This document shows positions 24,801-33,393 of a stretch of DNA of 64,000 nucleotides, in pieces. The DNA lies in NCBI GenBank assembly GCA_022316685.1, contig JAKJHU010001684.1, forward strand, positions 30,037 through 94,036, written 5' to 3'. The notes beneath the pieces were generated by a model. That model saw only the letters and a list, made by a program, of their open reading frames with translations, searched no databases and had not been told where the DNA came from. Origin of the DNA: Progne subis subis. Lineage: Eukaryota; Chordata; Aves; Passeriformes; Hirundinidae. Position 1 is the first letter of the stretch; the number at the start of each line of letters is the position of its first letter. The position numbers were made by a program, and so were the translations under genes.

Positions 24801-27800
24801 TGGGCTTGGGAGAGGGAATTGAAACAGGAAATCCAGCAAAAACTGCCCAGGAGCTCGGGCTGGGGCTTGGGAGAGGGAATTGAAACAGGAAAACCTGCCC
24901 AGGGCCCGGGCTTGGGCTTGGGAGAGGGAATTGAAACAGGAAAACCTGCCCGGAGCTCGGGGTTGGGATTGGGAGAGGGAATTGTAACAGGTAAAACTGC
25001 CCAGGGCCCGGGCTTGGGCTTGGGAGAGGGAATTGAAACAGGAGATCCAGCAAAAACTGCCCAGGAGCTCGGGCTTGGGCTTGGGCTTGGGCTTGGGCTT
25101 GGGAGAGGGAATTGTAACAGGAAATCCAGCAAAAACTGCCCAGGAGCTCAGGCTTGGGATTGGGAAGGGGAATTGAAACAGGAAATCCAGCAAAAAACTG
25201 CCCAGGAGCTCGGGGTTGGGATTGGGAAAGGGGAATTTCAACTGCAAAAGCAGAATTTGTGCTCTCAGTGCAGCTGGCAGCTGGCACAGCTGATGGGAAC
25301 CTTACTACAAGGTTTTATTTCTAAAGCAGACTTGTAAAGAGCCTGGAACCTCCCTAAACTCCAGCTGTGTGTTTATTAAATGTATAGAACACCCATAAAC
25401 AATTCAATGTATAAAACATCCATAATTTATTGATTAAATGTACAGAACATCCGTAAACAATTTACTAAATGTCTAAAACATCCATAAACAATCTATTAAT
25501 TGTTTAGAACACACGTAAACGATTAAATGTGTAGAACATCCATAAACAATTGATTAAATGTATAAAAGCACCCACAAACAAATTAATAAATGTATAAAAC
25601 ATTCCTGAGCAATCAATTCAGTGTCTAAAACAACCATAAACAATTAATAAAATGTATAGAACACCCATAAACAATTGATTAAATGCCTAAAACACCCATA
25701 AACGATTTCTGAAATGTATCAAACATCCATAAACAATTGATTAAATGTATGAAACAGCCATAAAGGATTTCTGAAATTTATAAAATACCTGTAAACAATT
25801 GATTAAATGTATAAAACACCCATAGACAATTGATGAAATGACTAAAAGAGCCATAAAGGATTCCTGAGATGTATCAAACACCCATAAACAATTGATGAAA
25901 TGTATCAAACACCCATAGACAATTGATGAACTGTTTCAAACAGCCATAGAGGATTCCTGAACTGTCTTAAAAGAGTCATAAAGGATTCCTGAGATGTATC
26001 AAACAGCCATAAAGGATTCCTGAGATGTATCAAACACCCATAGAGAATTGATGAAATGTATGAAACAGCCATAAAGGATTTCTGAAATTTATAAAATATC
26101 TGTAAACAATTGATGAAATGTATCAAACACCCATAGACAGTTGATGAAATGACTAAAAGAGCCATAAAGGATTCCTGAGATGTATCAAACACCCATAGAC
26201 AATTGATGAACTGTTTCAAACAGCCATAGAGGATTCCTGAACTGTCTTAAAAGAGCCATAAAGGATTCCTGAAATCCTAAAACAGCCATGGAGGATTCCT
26301 GAGATGTATCAAACAGCCATGAAGGATTCCTGAAACCCTAAAAGAGCCGTGAGGGGTTCCTGAAGTGTCCCAAAGAGCAGAAGGCGGAGCTGTGCTGAGC
26401 TGTGCTGTCCCTGCAGCTGGAGGACGGCCACTCGGGCCGGCTGGAGAGGACGGAGGACCTGTGGCTGAAGGTGAGGAAGGAGCACGCTCCTCGGCTGGCC
26501 CGGCTGTCCCTGGAGAGCAGATCCCTGCAGGATGTGCTGCTGCACGGTGAGTGTTCCGCGGGGCCGGCCCTGCTCCCGCTCCTCCCCGGGCACCGCCCCT
26601 GCGGGGCAAATTCTGGGAGGAAACCTCGGAATGGGAGCTGGAAAAACCCTTTTGGTGAGCTAGAGACGGGGTTCTAGAGGCTTCATTCCATTTTCAGTCC
26701 GGTGAGAAGGGTGGGACTGTCGCCGAGACACACAAAGCAATCACACGCAGACAGAAATCATTCGCAAGCAGAGGTTCTTCCAGCTCCTCCTGAGAGAGTG
26801 GAGAGAGAAGGAAGACCCCTCTTTGTTTATTCTTTACTTTTTTATACATTTGTGGATCTGGCAGAAGATTGGCTTTTTGGGTTTCCACCCCTCAGCCTCA
26901 GTGGCCAGACCCACTGTCAGTTACAGTTGTTTTTCAGGTTAGAAATATGCAAACAAAGGACAAAGGATGAGAAACAAAGGGTTTGTTTATGTTACATCTA
27001 TGGGAAAGGTAGAAAACTGCTCTAATATTGTACAGTAACCAAAAGATCTGACTCCATTATGAATTTCAAGAAGGCTAATAAGAAAGCTCAGAAAAACCAG
27101 GGTAACATCGGGACGGTTCAGGTGTTAGGATCCGTGCCGTCAAAATCACAGCCCAGACTATTTCCTAATTACAGTACATCATAAATGCAATTACAATACA
27201 TCATAAATGCAATTGCAATACATCATAAGTGGGTTTTGGCCTGTCAGCTTTTGCCACGAAACGCTGCTGATGCTTCTAAGCCAACCATCAATTGAAACAC
27301 CCTGTTTTTAATAGATATATTATTTAATGCATCTATTTTAAAAGGGTTTCACTGCAGTACATCTTTCATAGTTATTTCTCAAAAATACATTTGAAAATAC
27401 ATAAAAATGTATGAAAAAAATTTCATAGTTATTTCTCAAACATAGATATTTCTCAAAAATATCTAGTCTATTGGCAAGGTCATAATCTATTATGGTTTGA
27501 TATTAAACTTATTCCTGGTTTCATTTCTCTCTTAACAGTGTCTGTCCTATTCCCTGGCCTTTCTAAGTCAGCATACTTCATTTCAGAGTTTGCACACAGC
27601 CTTCTGTCAGGTTTTGGGAATCCTCTACAAATCCGTTTCCCACAAATGGGATCCCTTTAGGAGAGCAAACCCAGCCAGTCCGGGAAAAAAATTCCCTTAG
27701 AGAAAAGTGGGAAAAAAACCTGTTTGTTCAACAAGCATAAAAACAATGAACCGTGTCAAACAGCAGAACCTCTCACCCTTCTGGAGAGAGGTGGCAAAAT

Positions 27801-30800
27801 GGAGAAAATCTTTGCTCTGGGCTGTAGCTCAGCTCTCCCAGTCTCTTATCAATCCCTCCAGTGCTGGAAAATTCTCTCCATGAGCTCCAGGCGTTCTCTG
27901 GATTTTCAGTCCAGAACAGGTTTAAACAATTCCAAGGAAAAAAAAAACCCCAAAAAACCATTCCAGGGAACTTCTGTGCCTCAGCTAGCTCCACAAACTG
28001 GGTGAGAAGCAGAGGAGAGCTCGCTCTGTCTCACTGTGTGCTGCAGACAATCCAGGAGTGGGACGTGGAGGAGTCAGGGCAGTTCCTGCCAACAAACCCC
28101 GCGCTTCTTCCCCACCTTTGCTCCCAGGGCTGAGAGGTGTGGGACAAACAGAACAGAAAACTGGGGGTACGAACATCACCGCGTCACCCGGGACAGGAGC
28201 AGTTTGGAATTCCACTCCGTTCCCCAGGAGCCAGGTTTCCGCTGGCTCCTGGCAGCTGGGAGTGCAGGAGGGAGGGAGGAAGGACTGGGCTGATGGTTTG
28301 TGCCTTGCAGGGAAGCCCAGGCTGGGCAGGGAGCTGGGCCGAGGCCAGTACGGGGTGGTGTACCTGTGTGACAGCTGGGGGGGACACTTCCCCTGCGCCC
28401 TCAAATCCGTCGTCCCTCCGGATGAGAAGCACTGGAACGACCTAGCGTTGGAATTTCACTACATGAGGTCTGTAATCCTGAGTGCTGGCCCCCATTCTGC
28501 GGGGATCTGGGTGATTTCCCTGGATTATTCAGGCTGGAAAAGCCCCCAGGCTGTGGCTGATGTCCCCTTTGTCAGCCAGCGCAGAGCTCCGAGTGCCACG
28601 TCCAGGTTTGCTGCAGGAATCTGGGAGTGGAGCTCCTGGAATGCTCAGCCATTCCCAGCCCGGCCAGGGACGCTCCTTCCTGCCTTGATTGGATTCTCTG
28701 CTGCCTGTGCTGTCCAAATTCAGAGTAAATCCGAATTTACACACCGTGGTAACCAGCAATTCTCCCCTGGTGGTGAACCCTCCCTCTTTTCCCGCTCCTT
28801 GTCCTGCCTGAATCCCCAAAAAAAGCCAAGGATGGCTCTGCAGTGCAGAGAGCAGCTGGTTCCCAGTAAACAGCTGCAGGCACAGCCAGCTGAGAGAAGA
28901 ATGGGGTGCTTTTTTGTGACTCTAACCTTTAAAAAGCCTTTTTATCTTTGAGTTTAATTGGCTCAGACAGCTGAGGATTGTGCTGCTCAGAGCTGTGCTG
29001 GGAATTTTTGTTAAATCTGCAGCTCTGGGGCTTCTTCCCTTGGCCTGGGCTGGAGGACAGGGCCAAAAATGACCCAAAATTTCTGTGCTGAACCCTCTGT
29101 AGGGACTTTGGGGCTTCTTCTCTTTGTCCTGGGCTGGAGGGCAGGGTCAAAAACTGCTCCAGTTTTCTTTGCTGAACCTGCTCTAGGTCCCTGCAGGGAC
29201 TCAGGGGCCAAAAATGACCCAGATTTTTTGTGCTGAACCTTCTGCAGGGACTTTGGGGCTTCTTCCCTTGGCCTGGGCTGGAGGACAGGGCCAAAAATGA
29301 CCCCAGTTTTCTGTGCTGGACCCTCTGCAGGTCCCTGCAGTCCCACGAGAGGCTGGTGCACCTGCACGGCTCCGTGATCGATTACGGCTACGGAGGAGGC
29401 TCCAGTATTGCTGTGCTGCTGATCATGGAGAGGCTGCACAGGGACCTCTACACGGGGCTGAAGGTACCAAATCCTCTTATTTCGTGTTTATTTTATATTT
29501 GTTTTATCCCTGGAAGTGCTGGCACAGAGCTTGCAGCAACCTGGTTTAGTGGGAAATGTCCCTGCCCATAGGATGTTTTAATCTCCTTTCCAACCCCAAA
29601 TTGTGAGTCTCTAATTAAGAAAAAAAAAAAAAAAATCCCCATTAATCTGTAAAACAAAGCTGGAATAGCTCAATTTTCAGCGTTTTGGTAAAGGAGAGCA
29701 GGCCAAAGTAACTTTTAGGCATAAAATCTGTGTTTTTCCCCTCAGACTAAACCTGGTTTAGTGAAAAGTGTCCCTGACCACGGCATGAGTTTTAATTTCA
29801 TTTAAATTTAATCCCTTCCAACCCAAAACTGATTCTCTAATTTAAAAAATCCCCTTGAAACCCTAAAACAAAGCTGGAATTGCTCAATTTTCAGCGTTTT
29901 GGTAAAGAAGAGCAGGCCTAAGCAACTTGTAGGACTAAAATCCACGTTTTTCCCCTCAGGCTGGGCTGGAATTGGAGCCACGGTTGCAGATTGCCTTGGA
30001 CGTGGTGGAAGGGATCCGGTACCTGCACAGCCAGGGGTTGGTGCACAGGGATATCAAACTCAAAAACGTCCTGGTAAGGAAAATCCCTGCCTCTGCCTCA
30101 TCCCAGAGCCTTTTTAGAGGGGAAAAAGAAGCTTTAAGTGAGGGAATAACTTTCTCCGTTCGGGATATTTGAAGCTGGTGCAGCCACAGGGAGGTTTCGC
30201 TGCCTCCTTTCCTGGTTGGAAGCCTGGGGCAAAGGGAGCAGGGAATGATTCCTTGGGAGTGCAGACAGCAGAATCCATGAGTAGGACTTCCAGTTCCTGC
30301 TTCCCTGAAATCCCAGCCACACCCCTGGTGTGGGAGACGAGCGATGCCTCCAGGGAAAGGCGCAGGAGCAGCCCGGGAAATCAGAGTTAAAACCGGCTGC
30401 TCAGCCCTCCCACTGTGAATCAAAACCAAAAAAATTCAGTGTTTTACGGCAGAAATGGGCTTCTCACCTGCCTTGGCTGTGGCTTTTTCCCCAGCTGGAC
30501 AAAAAGAATCGGGCCAAGATCACGGATTTGGGCTTCTGCAAGCCCGAGGCGATGATGTCGGGCAGCATCGTGGGCACCCCCATCCACATGGCTCCCGAGC
30601 TCTTCACAGGTAGGATCCCCCAAATGCAGCGCCCTGCCTGCAGCTCCCAGGGCAATTCCTTGGGATTCACCTCTCAGCTGCTCCTGAGACCATCCCAGCC
30701 CCAGGAAATCCCCTGATTTCAGTGCAGGCTGTGGATTGCTCCTCTATTTATCCTGTGCCGCTCTCGACACAGGGTAATGGGGTTGATCAGCTCTGCTGAA

Positions 30801-33393
30801 GCAATTAACACCCTTGCAATTAGAAACGCTTAGTAGGAAGCTGGAAATCCTTGGATTTCATAGGGAAATACTTCAGGGAGCATTCCTTGTAAGGAATTTC
30901 GGAGCTGTTACTACCTTGGAGTGAGTTGGGATTCGCTGGGAGTTCTGGCAGCTGCTCCGAGGGTTTTTCCTGAGTTTTGGAACCACTTGAAGTTCAAATC
31001 CCGAATCCTTTTGGTCTGTCAGAGCTGCTCCTGCCTGGATAAGCTTGGGATCCAATGGAAGCATGTCTATTTGTGTGAATTTCGGGGATATCTGGGATAT
31101 TTCTGGGATATTTCTGGGATGAGAGGCTGATGTTTGGCTCTGACAGAGCTGAGCCTTACCGGTGTTGGTGTTTAAAATACACCTGAGCTCAGTTTGGGAA
31201 TTCCTGGTACAGCTTAAATTTATAAATCCTGGGAATTGGAAAAGCTTAATCTTGATCCCAGCTCCTGCTGCGTTCCTGGGTTTCACACAAGTTTTGCCTT
31301 CCTGCTGTGTAACTGAGGCTGAAATTTGGGAGATGGGTCCCTGGAATCACCTCTCTTCCTGCCCAGCTCCCAGTTATTTCTCCCTGCTGATCCCACGTGG
31401 TTTTTTCCCAGGGAAATACGACAATTCCGTGGATGTTTATGCCTTTGGGATCCTGTTCTGGTACCTCTGCTCGGGCCACGTGAAGTTACCCGAGGCTTTT
31501 GAGAGGTGTGCGAGCAAAGATCACCTGTGGAACAACGTCAGGAGAGGTACCTGGGCTTGGCTCAAGGCTGAAAAACCTGAAAAACTCAGGTGGTAGGAAA
31601 AAACAGTTTTATCTGGTGGTGGAGAGGTGAGAGGTAAAAATCCCAGAATCCCTGAAGTTGGAAAATCCCTCTGGGATCACGGAGTCGGAGCTGTGCCGGT
31701 GCCCACCCTGAGCACTCAGTGCCACGCCAGGTGCCACCTCCAGCCCTGGGCACTCCAAACCTCCCTGGGCACTTCCCAGGCCTGAGCGCCCTTTCCATGA
31801 GGAAATTCCTGCTGCTGTCCAAGCTGAGCCTCCCCTGGCACAGCCTGAGGCCGTTCCCTCTCCTCCTGTCCCTGTGCCCTGGGATGAGATCCCAAATCCC
31901 CCCGGCTGTCCCCTCCTGTCAGGGAGTTGTGCAGAGCCAGGAATTCCCCCTGAGCCTCCTTTTCTCCAGGCTGAGCCCCTTCCCAGCTCCCTCAGGATTC
32001 TCCAGCCCCTTCCCAGCTCCCTCAGGATTCTCCAGCCCCTTCCCCAGCTCCCTCAGGATTCTCCAGACCCTTTCCCATCTCCATTCCCATCCCTGGACAC
32101 GCTCCAGTCCCAAACTATCCTCCCTGAACTGGACACAGGGATTGAGGGGACAATCTCTGCCCTGCTCCTGCTGCTCCAGGAGTTTTTGATCCAGTCTTTA
32201 GTGGGATATTCACTGCTCCAACCTGCTGATTCCCTGGGTTTGGGATTTGGTCCAGCTGTTCCCCAAAATATCAACTCCTGCTGATTCTCTGGGTTTGGGG
32301 AGGGCTGGGATTTGGCCCAGCTTTGTCAGGAAGTTTGATCCTCTGTGCCTGGAGTTCCTGACTCTGGAAATCCCCCCGTGTCATGTGGGAAGGATTATCT
32401 GGGATGAGCCAGGCTGTGTCCCACACTCCGGGCTGTTCCCGCTCCTGAGGGCTCTGGAATGTGCAGCGGGGTGGGGGCATCGGGATCCCCACAGGAGAAG
32501 GAGTTTTTGATCCCAAATCATTGCAAGAAGGAGATTCCAGTGGAATCAGCTGGGAGAGCTGGGGAAAGAGAAGATTCCAGGGAGACCTCAGAGCTCCTTC
32601 CAGGGCCTGAGGGGGCTCAGAAAGGAGGGAGAGGGATTTTTATATGGAATGGAGTGACAGGAGAAGAGATGGTCAAGTAAAAGAGGGAAGATTTCGGTGG
32701 GATTTTGGGAAGGAATTCCTGACTGTGAGGGTGGGGAGGGGCTGGGATGGAATTCCCAGGGAATCCCTGGCTGCCCCATCCCTGGGAGTGTCCCAGGCCA
32801 GCTCGTAGCACCCTGGGATGATGGAAATTGTCCCTGCCCATGGGATTGGATGATCCCTTCCTAGCCCAAACCATTCCAGGATTCCATGTGCTGGTTTAGG
32901 TGGGATTTTGGGAATAAATCCTTCCCTGGGAGGGTGAGGGAGGGGCTGGGATGGAATTCCCAGGGAATCCCTGGCTGCCCCATCCCTGGGAGTGTCCCAG
33001 GCCAGCTCGGAGCAGCCCGGGATGGTGAAGGTGACCCCGTCCATGGAATGGGATGAGTTTGAGGAGTCTGAGGTCCCTCCCAACCCACCCCAGCGCTCCA
33101 GTCCACGATTCCATGGATTTGGCCGCCCTCTGGAAGCGCCCTCAGCCATCCTTTGCTTTCCCTGGACGATCCCGGCGTTCCTGAGGCTCGGGCTGTGTTT
33201 TCCAGGGGTGCGTCCGGAGCGGCTCCCGGTGTTTGACGAGGAATGCTGGCAGCTGATGGAAGCGTGCTGGGATGGGGACCCCTCGCAGCGGCCGCTGCTG
33301 GGCATCGTGCAGCCCATGCTGCAGGGAATCATGGACAGGCTCTGCCGGCCCGGCTCCCGGCAGCCCGAGAAAGGCCTGGATGACTCCACCTGA
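9668..33393 (+). CDS. DSTYK: DSTYK, dual serine/threonine and tyrosine protein kinase (complete, 13 coding exons)
   Basis: Exons: 9668-9893, 15186-16165, 16971-17688, 19889-20163, 22300-22383, 24489-24665, 26417-26546, 28311-28467, 29331-29463, 29960-30073, 30495-30609, 31412-31546, 33206-33393. All joins keep frame and give 1143 codons plus TGA; human is about 929. DSTYK (RIP5) is a cytoplasmic dual-specificity kinase; in human it is linked to urinary-tract malformation and spastic paraplegia 23 (literature). The kinase domain starts near residue 868: [10 protein letters not shown] loop at 873-882, ATP lysine in CALK at about 895, HRDIKLKN with catalytic Asp at about 991, DLG in place of DFG at 1009-1011, and APE at about 1031-1033. 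The long N-terminal part matches the family ([42 protein letters not shown]). The extra length comes from in-frame repeats in exons 2 and 3 and an insertion in exon 4. RBBP5 follows in the same orientation. Confidence 0.96.
10945..11290 (+). mobile_element. CR1-like 3' end
   Basis: CTGGAGAAGAGAAGAGAAGG, GGTGACCTGAGGGAGCTGAT, then GGGAGGGTGGGGAGGGGCTG and GGTGTCCCTGCCCATGGG in CR1 order. Confidence 0.78.
11450..11560 (-). mobile_element. CR1-like 3' tail
   Basis: GGTTTGGGTTGGAAAGGGCC, TTAAAGCCCATCCAGT, then GTGTTGGACACCTC; short. Confidence 0.72.
12370..12610 (+). mobile_element. CR1-like 3' end
   Basis: GAAGAAATTCCTCTCTGTGA, GGGTGGGGAGGCCCTGGGAT, GGCTGCCCCATCCCTGGGAG and CAGCCCAAACCATCCCAGGA, the typical CR1 terminus. 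Confidence 0.82.
13950..14160. repeat. Short repeat on GGGATCTGAGGGACATCTGT
   Basis: About nine units of GATCTGAGGGACATxTGTGG with variable spacing. Confidence 0.8.
14690..14995. repeat. About 70-75-bp repeat upstream of DSTYK exon 2
   Basis: Units of GTTTGATCCTGTGATTGACC, CTGGCATTCTGTGATTCTGG and GATTCCGGGATCCTGGAATC, about four copies. Confidence 0.85.
15186..16165 (+). CDS. DSTYK: DSTYK coding exon 2 (contains 33-bp coding minisatellite)
   Basis: Acceptor CCCGTTGCAG, donor GTGAGG. It encodes [20 protein letters not shown], then 18 repeats of 11 residues, then [20 protein letters not shown] and the remainder of the conserved segment. Without the repeat the exon aligns with the family without gaps. 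Confidence 0.94.
15338..15953 (+). repeat. In-frame 33-bp (11-residue) coding minisatellite in DSTYK exon 2
   Basis: Eighteen complete units run from the AGG codon at 15338 to 15931 (594 bp = 18 x 33 exactly), followed by a partial unit RGDTEER. Units are of the kind [33 protein letters not shown] and [11 protein letters not shown]. No stop or frame change occurs. It replaces a short human segment between LLNLLLG and RRLRFTYG. Confidence 0.95.
16166..16970 (+). other. DSTYK intron 2
   Basis: The first 430 bp are a 72-bp tandem repeat (listed separately). The rest is ordinary intron, ending in a pyrimidine tract and CCCAG at 16970. Confidence 0.85.
16195..16605. repeat. 72-bp minisatellite abutting DSTYK exon 2
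   Basis: The unit holds two halves, GGGGAGCTCCAGGTGGCACT and GGGGAGCTCACTGTGGCACT, each followed by GCCACTGTC. It is 72 bp (24 codons) and about 5.5 copies; the exon 2 reading frame stays open through it to 16612. Confidence 0.92.
16971..17688 (+). CDS. DSTYK: DSTYK coding exon 3
   Basis: Acceptor TTTTTCCCAG, donor GTGGGT. It encodes [12 protein letters not shown] through [20 protein letters not shown] and ends in ASMEFR plus one base. An in-frame 8-residue x 5 repeat sits at 17181-17300. Confidence 0.94.
17181..17300 (+). repeat. In-frame 24-bp (8-residue) coding repeat in DSTYK exon 3
   Basis: Five units, exactly 120 bp: [40 protein letters not shown]. It lies between FFLRFPRAG and [11 protein letters not shown], where the human protein has a shorter serine/glutamate stretch. 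Confidence 0.9.
17689..19888 (+). other. DSTYK intron 3
   Basis: Nearly all of it is a GTGGGTAAAATGGTGATAAGT-type array (17830 to about 19400) that decays into AT-rich GGATAAAATAATxx sequence up to about 19800. The exon 4 acceptor is CCCCGCGCAG at 19879-19888. Confidence 0.85.
17825..19420. repeat. GTGGGTAA minisatellite (about 15-24 bp units)
   Basis: Roughly 70 copies of GTGGGTAAAATGGTGATAAG and shorter forms such as GTGGGTAACATAATAATAAT. Unit lengths are mixed. Stop codons are absent on the minus strand over long stretches, which creates large artefactual ORFs. Confidence 0.93.
19889..20163 (+). CDS. DSTYK: DSTYK coding exon 4
   Basis: Begins [11 protein letters not shown] and continues [20 protein letters not shown], then [16 protein letters not shown], ending [10 protein letters not shown] at a GTCTGC donor. 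Relative to the family it has an insertion of about 14 residues (around [12 protein letters not shown]) just before [10 protein letters not shown]. The 3' end of this exon is duplicated downstream. Confidence 0.93.
20164..22299 (+). other. DSTYK intron 4
   Basis: Dominated by the exon-tail array to about 21900, then AT-rich diverged repeat (AATAAATCAATTAGCTCCTC variants) to 22200. The acceptor TGCTTTTCCAG precedes exon 5. Confidence 0.85.
20320..21900 (+). repeat. 211/222-bp tandem array carrying copies of the DSTYK exon 4 3' end and donor
   Basis: Seven further copies of the exon 4 tail (encoding [18 protein letters not shown]) plus flanking intron follow the real exon. Their GT donors are at 20386, 20608, 20819, 21041, 21252, 21463 and 21767; the real donor is at 20164. 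Spacing is 222, 222, 211, 222, 211, 211 and 304 bp. Copies in the middle are nearly identical; the last is diverged (CAAGCAG donor context). Confidence 0.93.
22300..22383 (+). CDS. DSTYK: DSTYK coding exon 5
   Basis: 28 codons, [15 protein letters not shown] to MLWEQIKQ, identical in layout to the human exon; donor GTACGG. Confidence 0.95.
22384..24488 (+). other. DSTYK intron 5
   Basis: 22384-23090 is ordinary sequence with a degenerate CR1-like piece near 22480-22545. 23090-24210 is a strongly AT-rich array. 24210-24488 is unique and GC-rich, ending at the CTCTCGCAG acceptor. Confidence 0.8.
23090..24210. repeat. AT-rich tandem repeat
   Basis: Recurrent AAGAAATATCATTGAATTAA, ACATTCAATAAATACAATTA and AATGAAACATTTAATAAATA blocks in the same order, unit about 80 bp; older copies at the 5' end are diverged. 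Confidence 0.9.
24489..24665 (+). CDS. DSTYK: DSTYK coding exon 6
   Basis: 59 codons from [13 protein letters not shown] to EAFAASLRQ, including [20 protein letters not shown]; donor GTCAGA. Confidence 0.95.
24680..25240. repeat. About 50-bp minisatellite
   Basis: Units contain TTGGGATTGGGAGAGGGAAT, TGAAACAGGAAA and CTGCCCAGGAGCTCGGG; about eleven copies, some with a CCAGCAAAAA insert. Confidence 0.88.
25370..26345. repeat. About 30-bp AT-rich minisatellite
   Basis: Units of the form AAATGTATAAAACACCCATA then AACAATTGATT; about 30 copies, drifting to CATAAAGGATTCCTGAGATG near the 3' end. Confidence 0.88.
26417..26546 (+). CDS. DSTYK: DSTYK coding exon 7
   Basis: [20 protein letters not shown] then [20 protein letters not shown] and LLH plus one base; donor GTGAGT. 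Confidence 0.95.
26547..28310 (+). other. DSTYK intron 7
   Basis: Contains an AT-rich, CpG-poor block (26690-28140) unlike its surroundings, reported separately as a probable element. No tandem array apart from a 22-bp triplet near 27170-27230 (CATCATAAATGCAATTACAA). Confidence 0.75.
26690..28140. mobile_element. Possible LTR or other retroelement insertion
   Basis: The block is AT-rich, CpG-poor, non-tandem and has a composition unlike the rest of the window, with several T-rich runs. I could not define terminal repeats, target-site duplication or any protein domain. It resembles a solo LTR in length, but that is inference only; unique intron sequence is the alternative. Confidence 0.35.
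28311..28467 (+). CDS. DSTYK: DSTYK coding exon 8 (kinase N-lobe)
   Basis: Encodes [20 protein letters not shown], then [20 protein letters not shown] (ATP-binding lysine in CALK), ending FHYMR split by the donor GTCTGT. Confidence 0.95.
28468..29330 (+). other. DSTYK intron 8
   Basis: Holds an imperfect repeat of about 70-120 bp near 29020-29330 (GGGGCTTCTTCCCTTGGCCT, CAAAAATGACCC, TGTGCTGAACCCTCTG, three to four copies). The exon 9 acceptor sits inside the last copy, so earlier copies offer near-matching CTCTGCAGG sites. Confidence 0.75.
29331..29463 (+). CDS. DSTYK: DSTYK coding exon 9
   Basis: [18 protein letters not shown], then [20 protein letters not shown] and TGLK; acceptor CCCTCTGCAG, donor GTACCA. 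Confidence 0.95.
29464..29959 (+). other. DSTYK intron 9
   Basis: Contains a plus-strand CR1-tail fragment near 29505-29610 (GCAACCTGGTTTAGTGGGAA, GTCCCTGCCCATAGG) and a second, partly duplicated copy near 29750-29930. Acceptor TTCCCCTCAG. Confidence 0.75.
29960..30073 (+). CDS. DSTYK: DSTYK coding exon 10 (catalytic loop)
   Basis: 38 codons ending [13 protein letters not shown]; the HRD Asp is residue 991 of the predicted protein. Donor GTAAGG. Confidence 0.96.
30495..30609 (+). CDS. DSTYK: DSTYK coding exon 11 (activation segment)
   Basis: [20 protein letters not shown], then [16 protein letters not shown] plus one base; donor GTAGGA. The metal-binding motif is DLG. Confidence 0.96.
30610..31411 (+). 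other. DSTYK intron 11
   Basis: No array, coding or RNA signal seen; GATATTTCTGG triplet near 31085-31120. Acceptor GGTTTTTTCCCAG. Confidence 0.7.
31412..31546 (+). CDS. DSTYK: DSTYK coding exon 12
   Basis: [20 protein letters not shown], then [20 protein letters not shown] and RR; donor GTACCT. Confidence 0.95.
31640..32130 (-). mobile_element. CR1-like LINE fragment
   Basis: GAGGAAATTCCTGCTGCTGT, CCAAGCTGAGCCTCCCCTGG and GAGCCTCCTTTTCTCCAGGC in this order match the reverse complement of the avian CR1 3' region. Confidence 0.8.
32690..33040 (+). mobile_element. Two tandem CR1-like 3' tails
   Basis: Both copies contain GAGGGTGxGGGAGGGGCTGG, GAATCCCTGGCTGCCCCATC and GGGAGTGTCCCAGGCCAGCT; the copies start about 200 bp apart. 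Confidence 0.75.
33206..33393 (+). CDS. DSTYK: DSTYK coding exon 13 (C-terminus)
   Basis: [40 protein letters not shown] and ending GLDDST, the conserved DSTYK C-terminus; TGA at 33391-33393. Confidence 0.96.

Larger units (their letters stand above)
24666..26416 (+). other. DSTYK intron 6
   Basis: Two arrays fill it: a GC-rich one at 24680-25240 and an AT-rich one at 25370-26340. The acceptor CTGTCCCTGCAG precedes exon 7. Confidence 0.85.
31547..33205 (+). other. DSTYK intron 12
   Basis: Mostly retroelement debris: a minus-strand CR1 fragment at 31640-32130 and two head-to-tail plus-strand CR1 3' pieces at 32690-33040. A 28-bp unit (CAGCTCCCTCAGGATTCTCC) is repeated three to four times at 31985-32070. 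Exon 13 acceptor TGTGTTTTCCAG. Confidence 0.8.
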
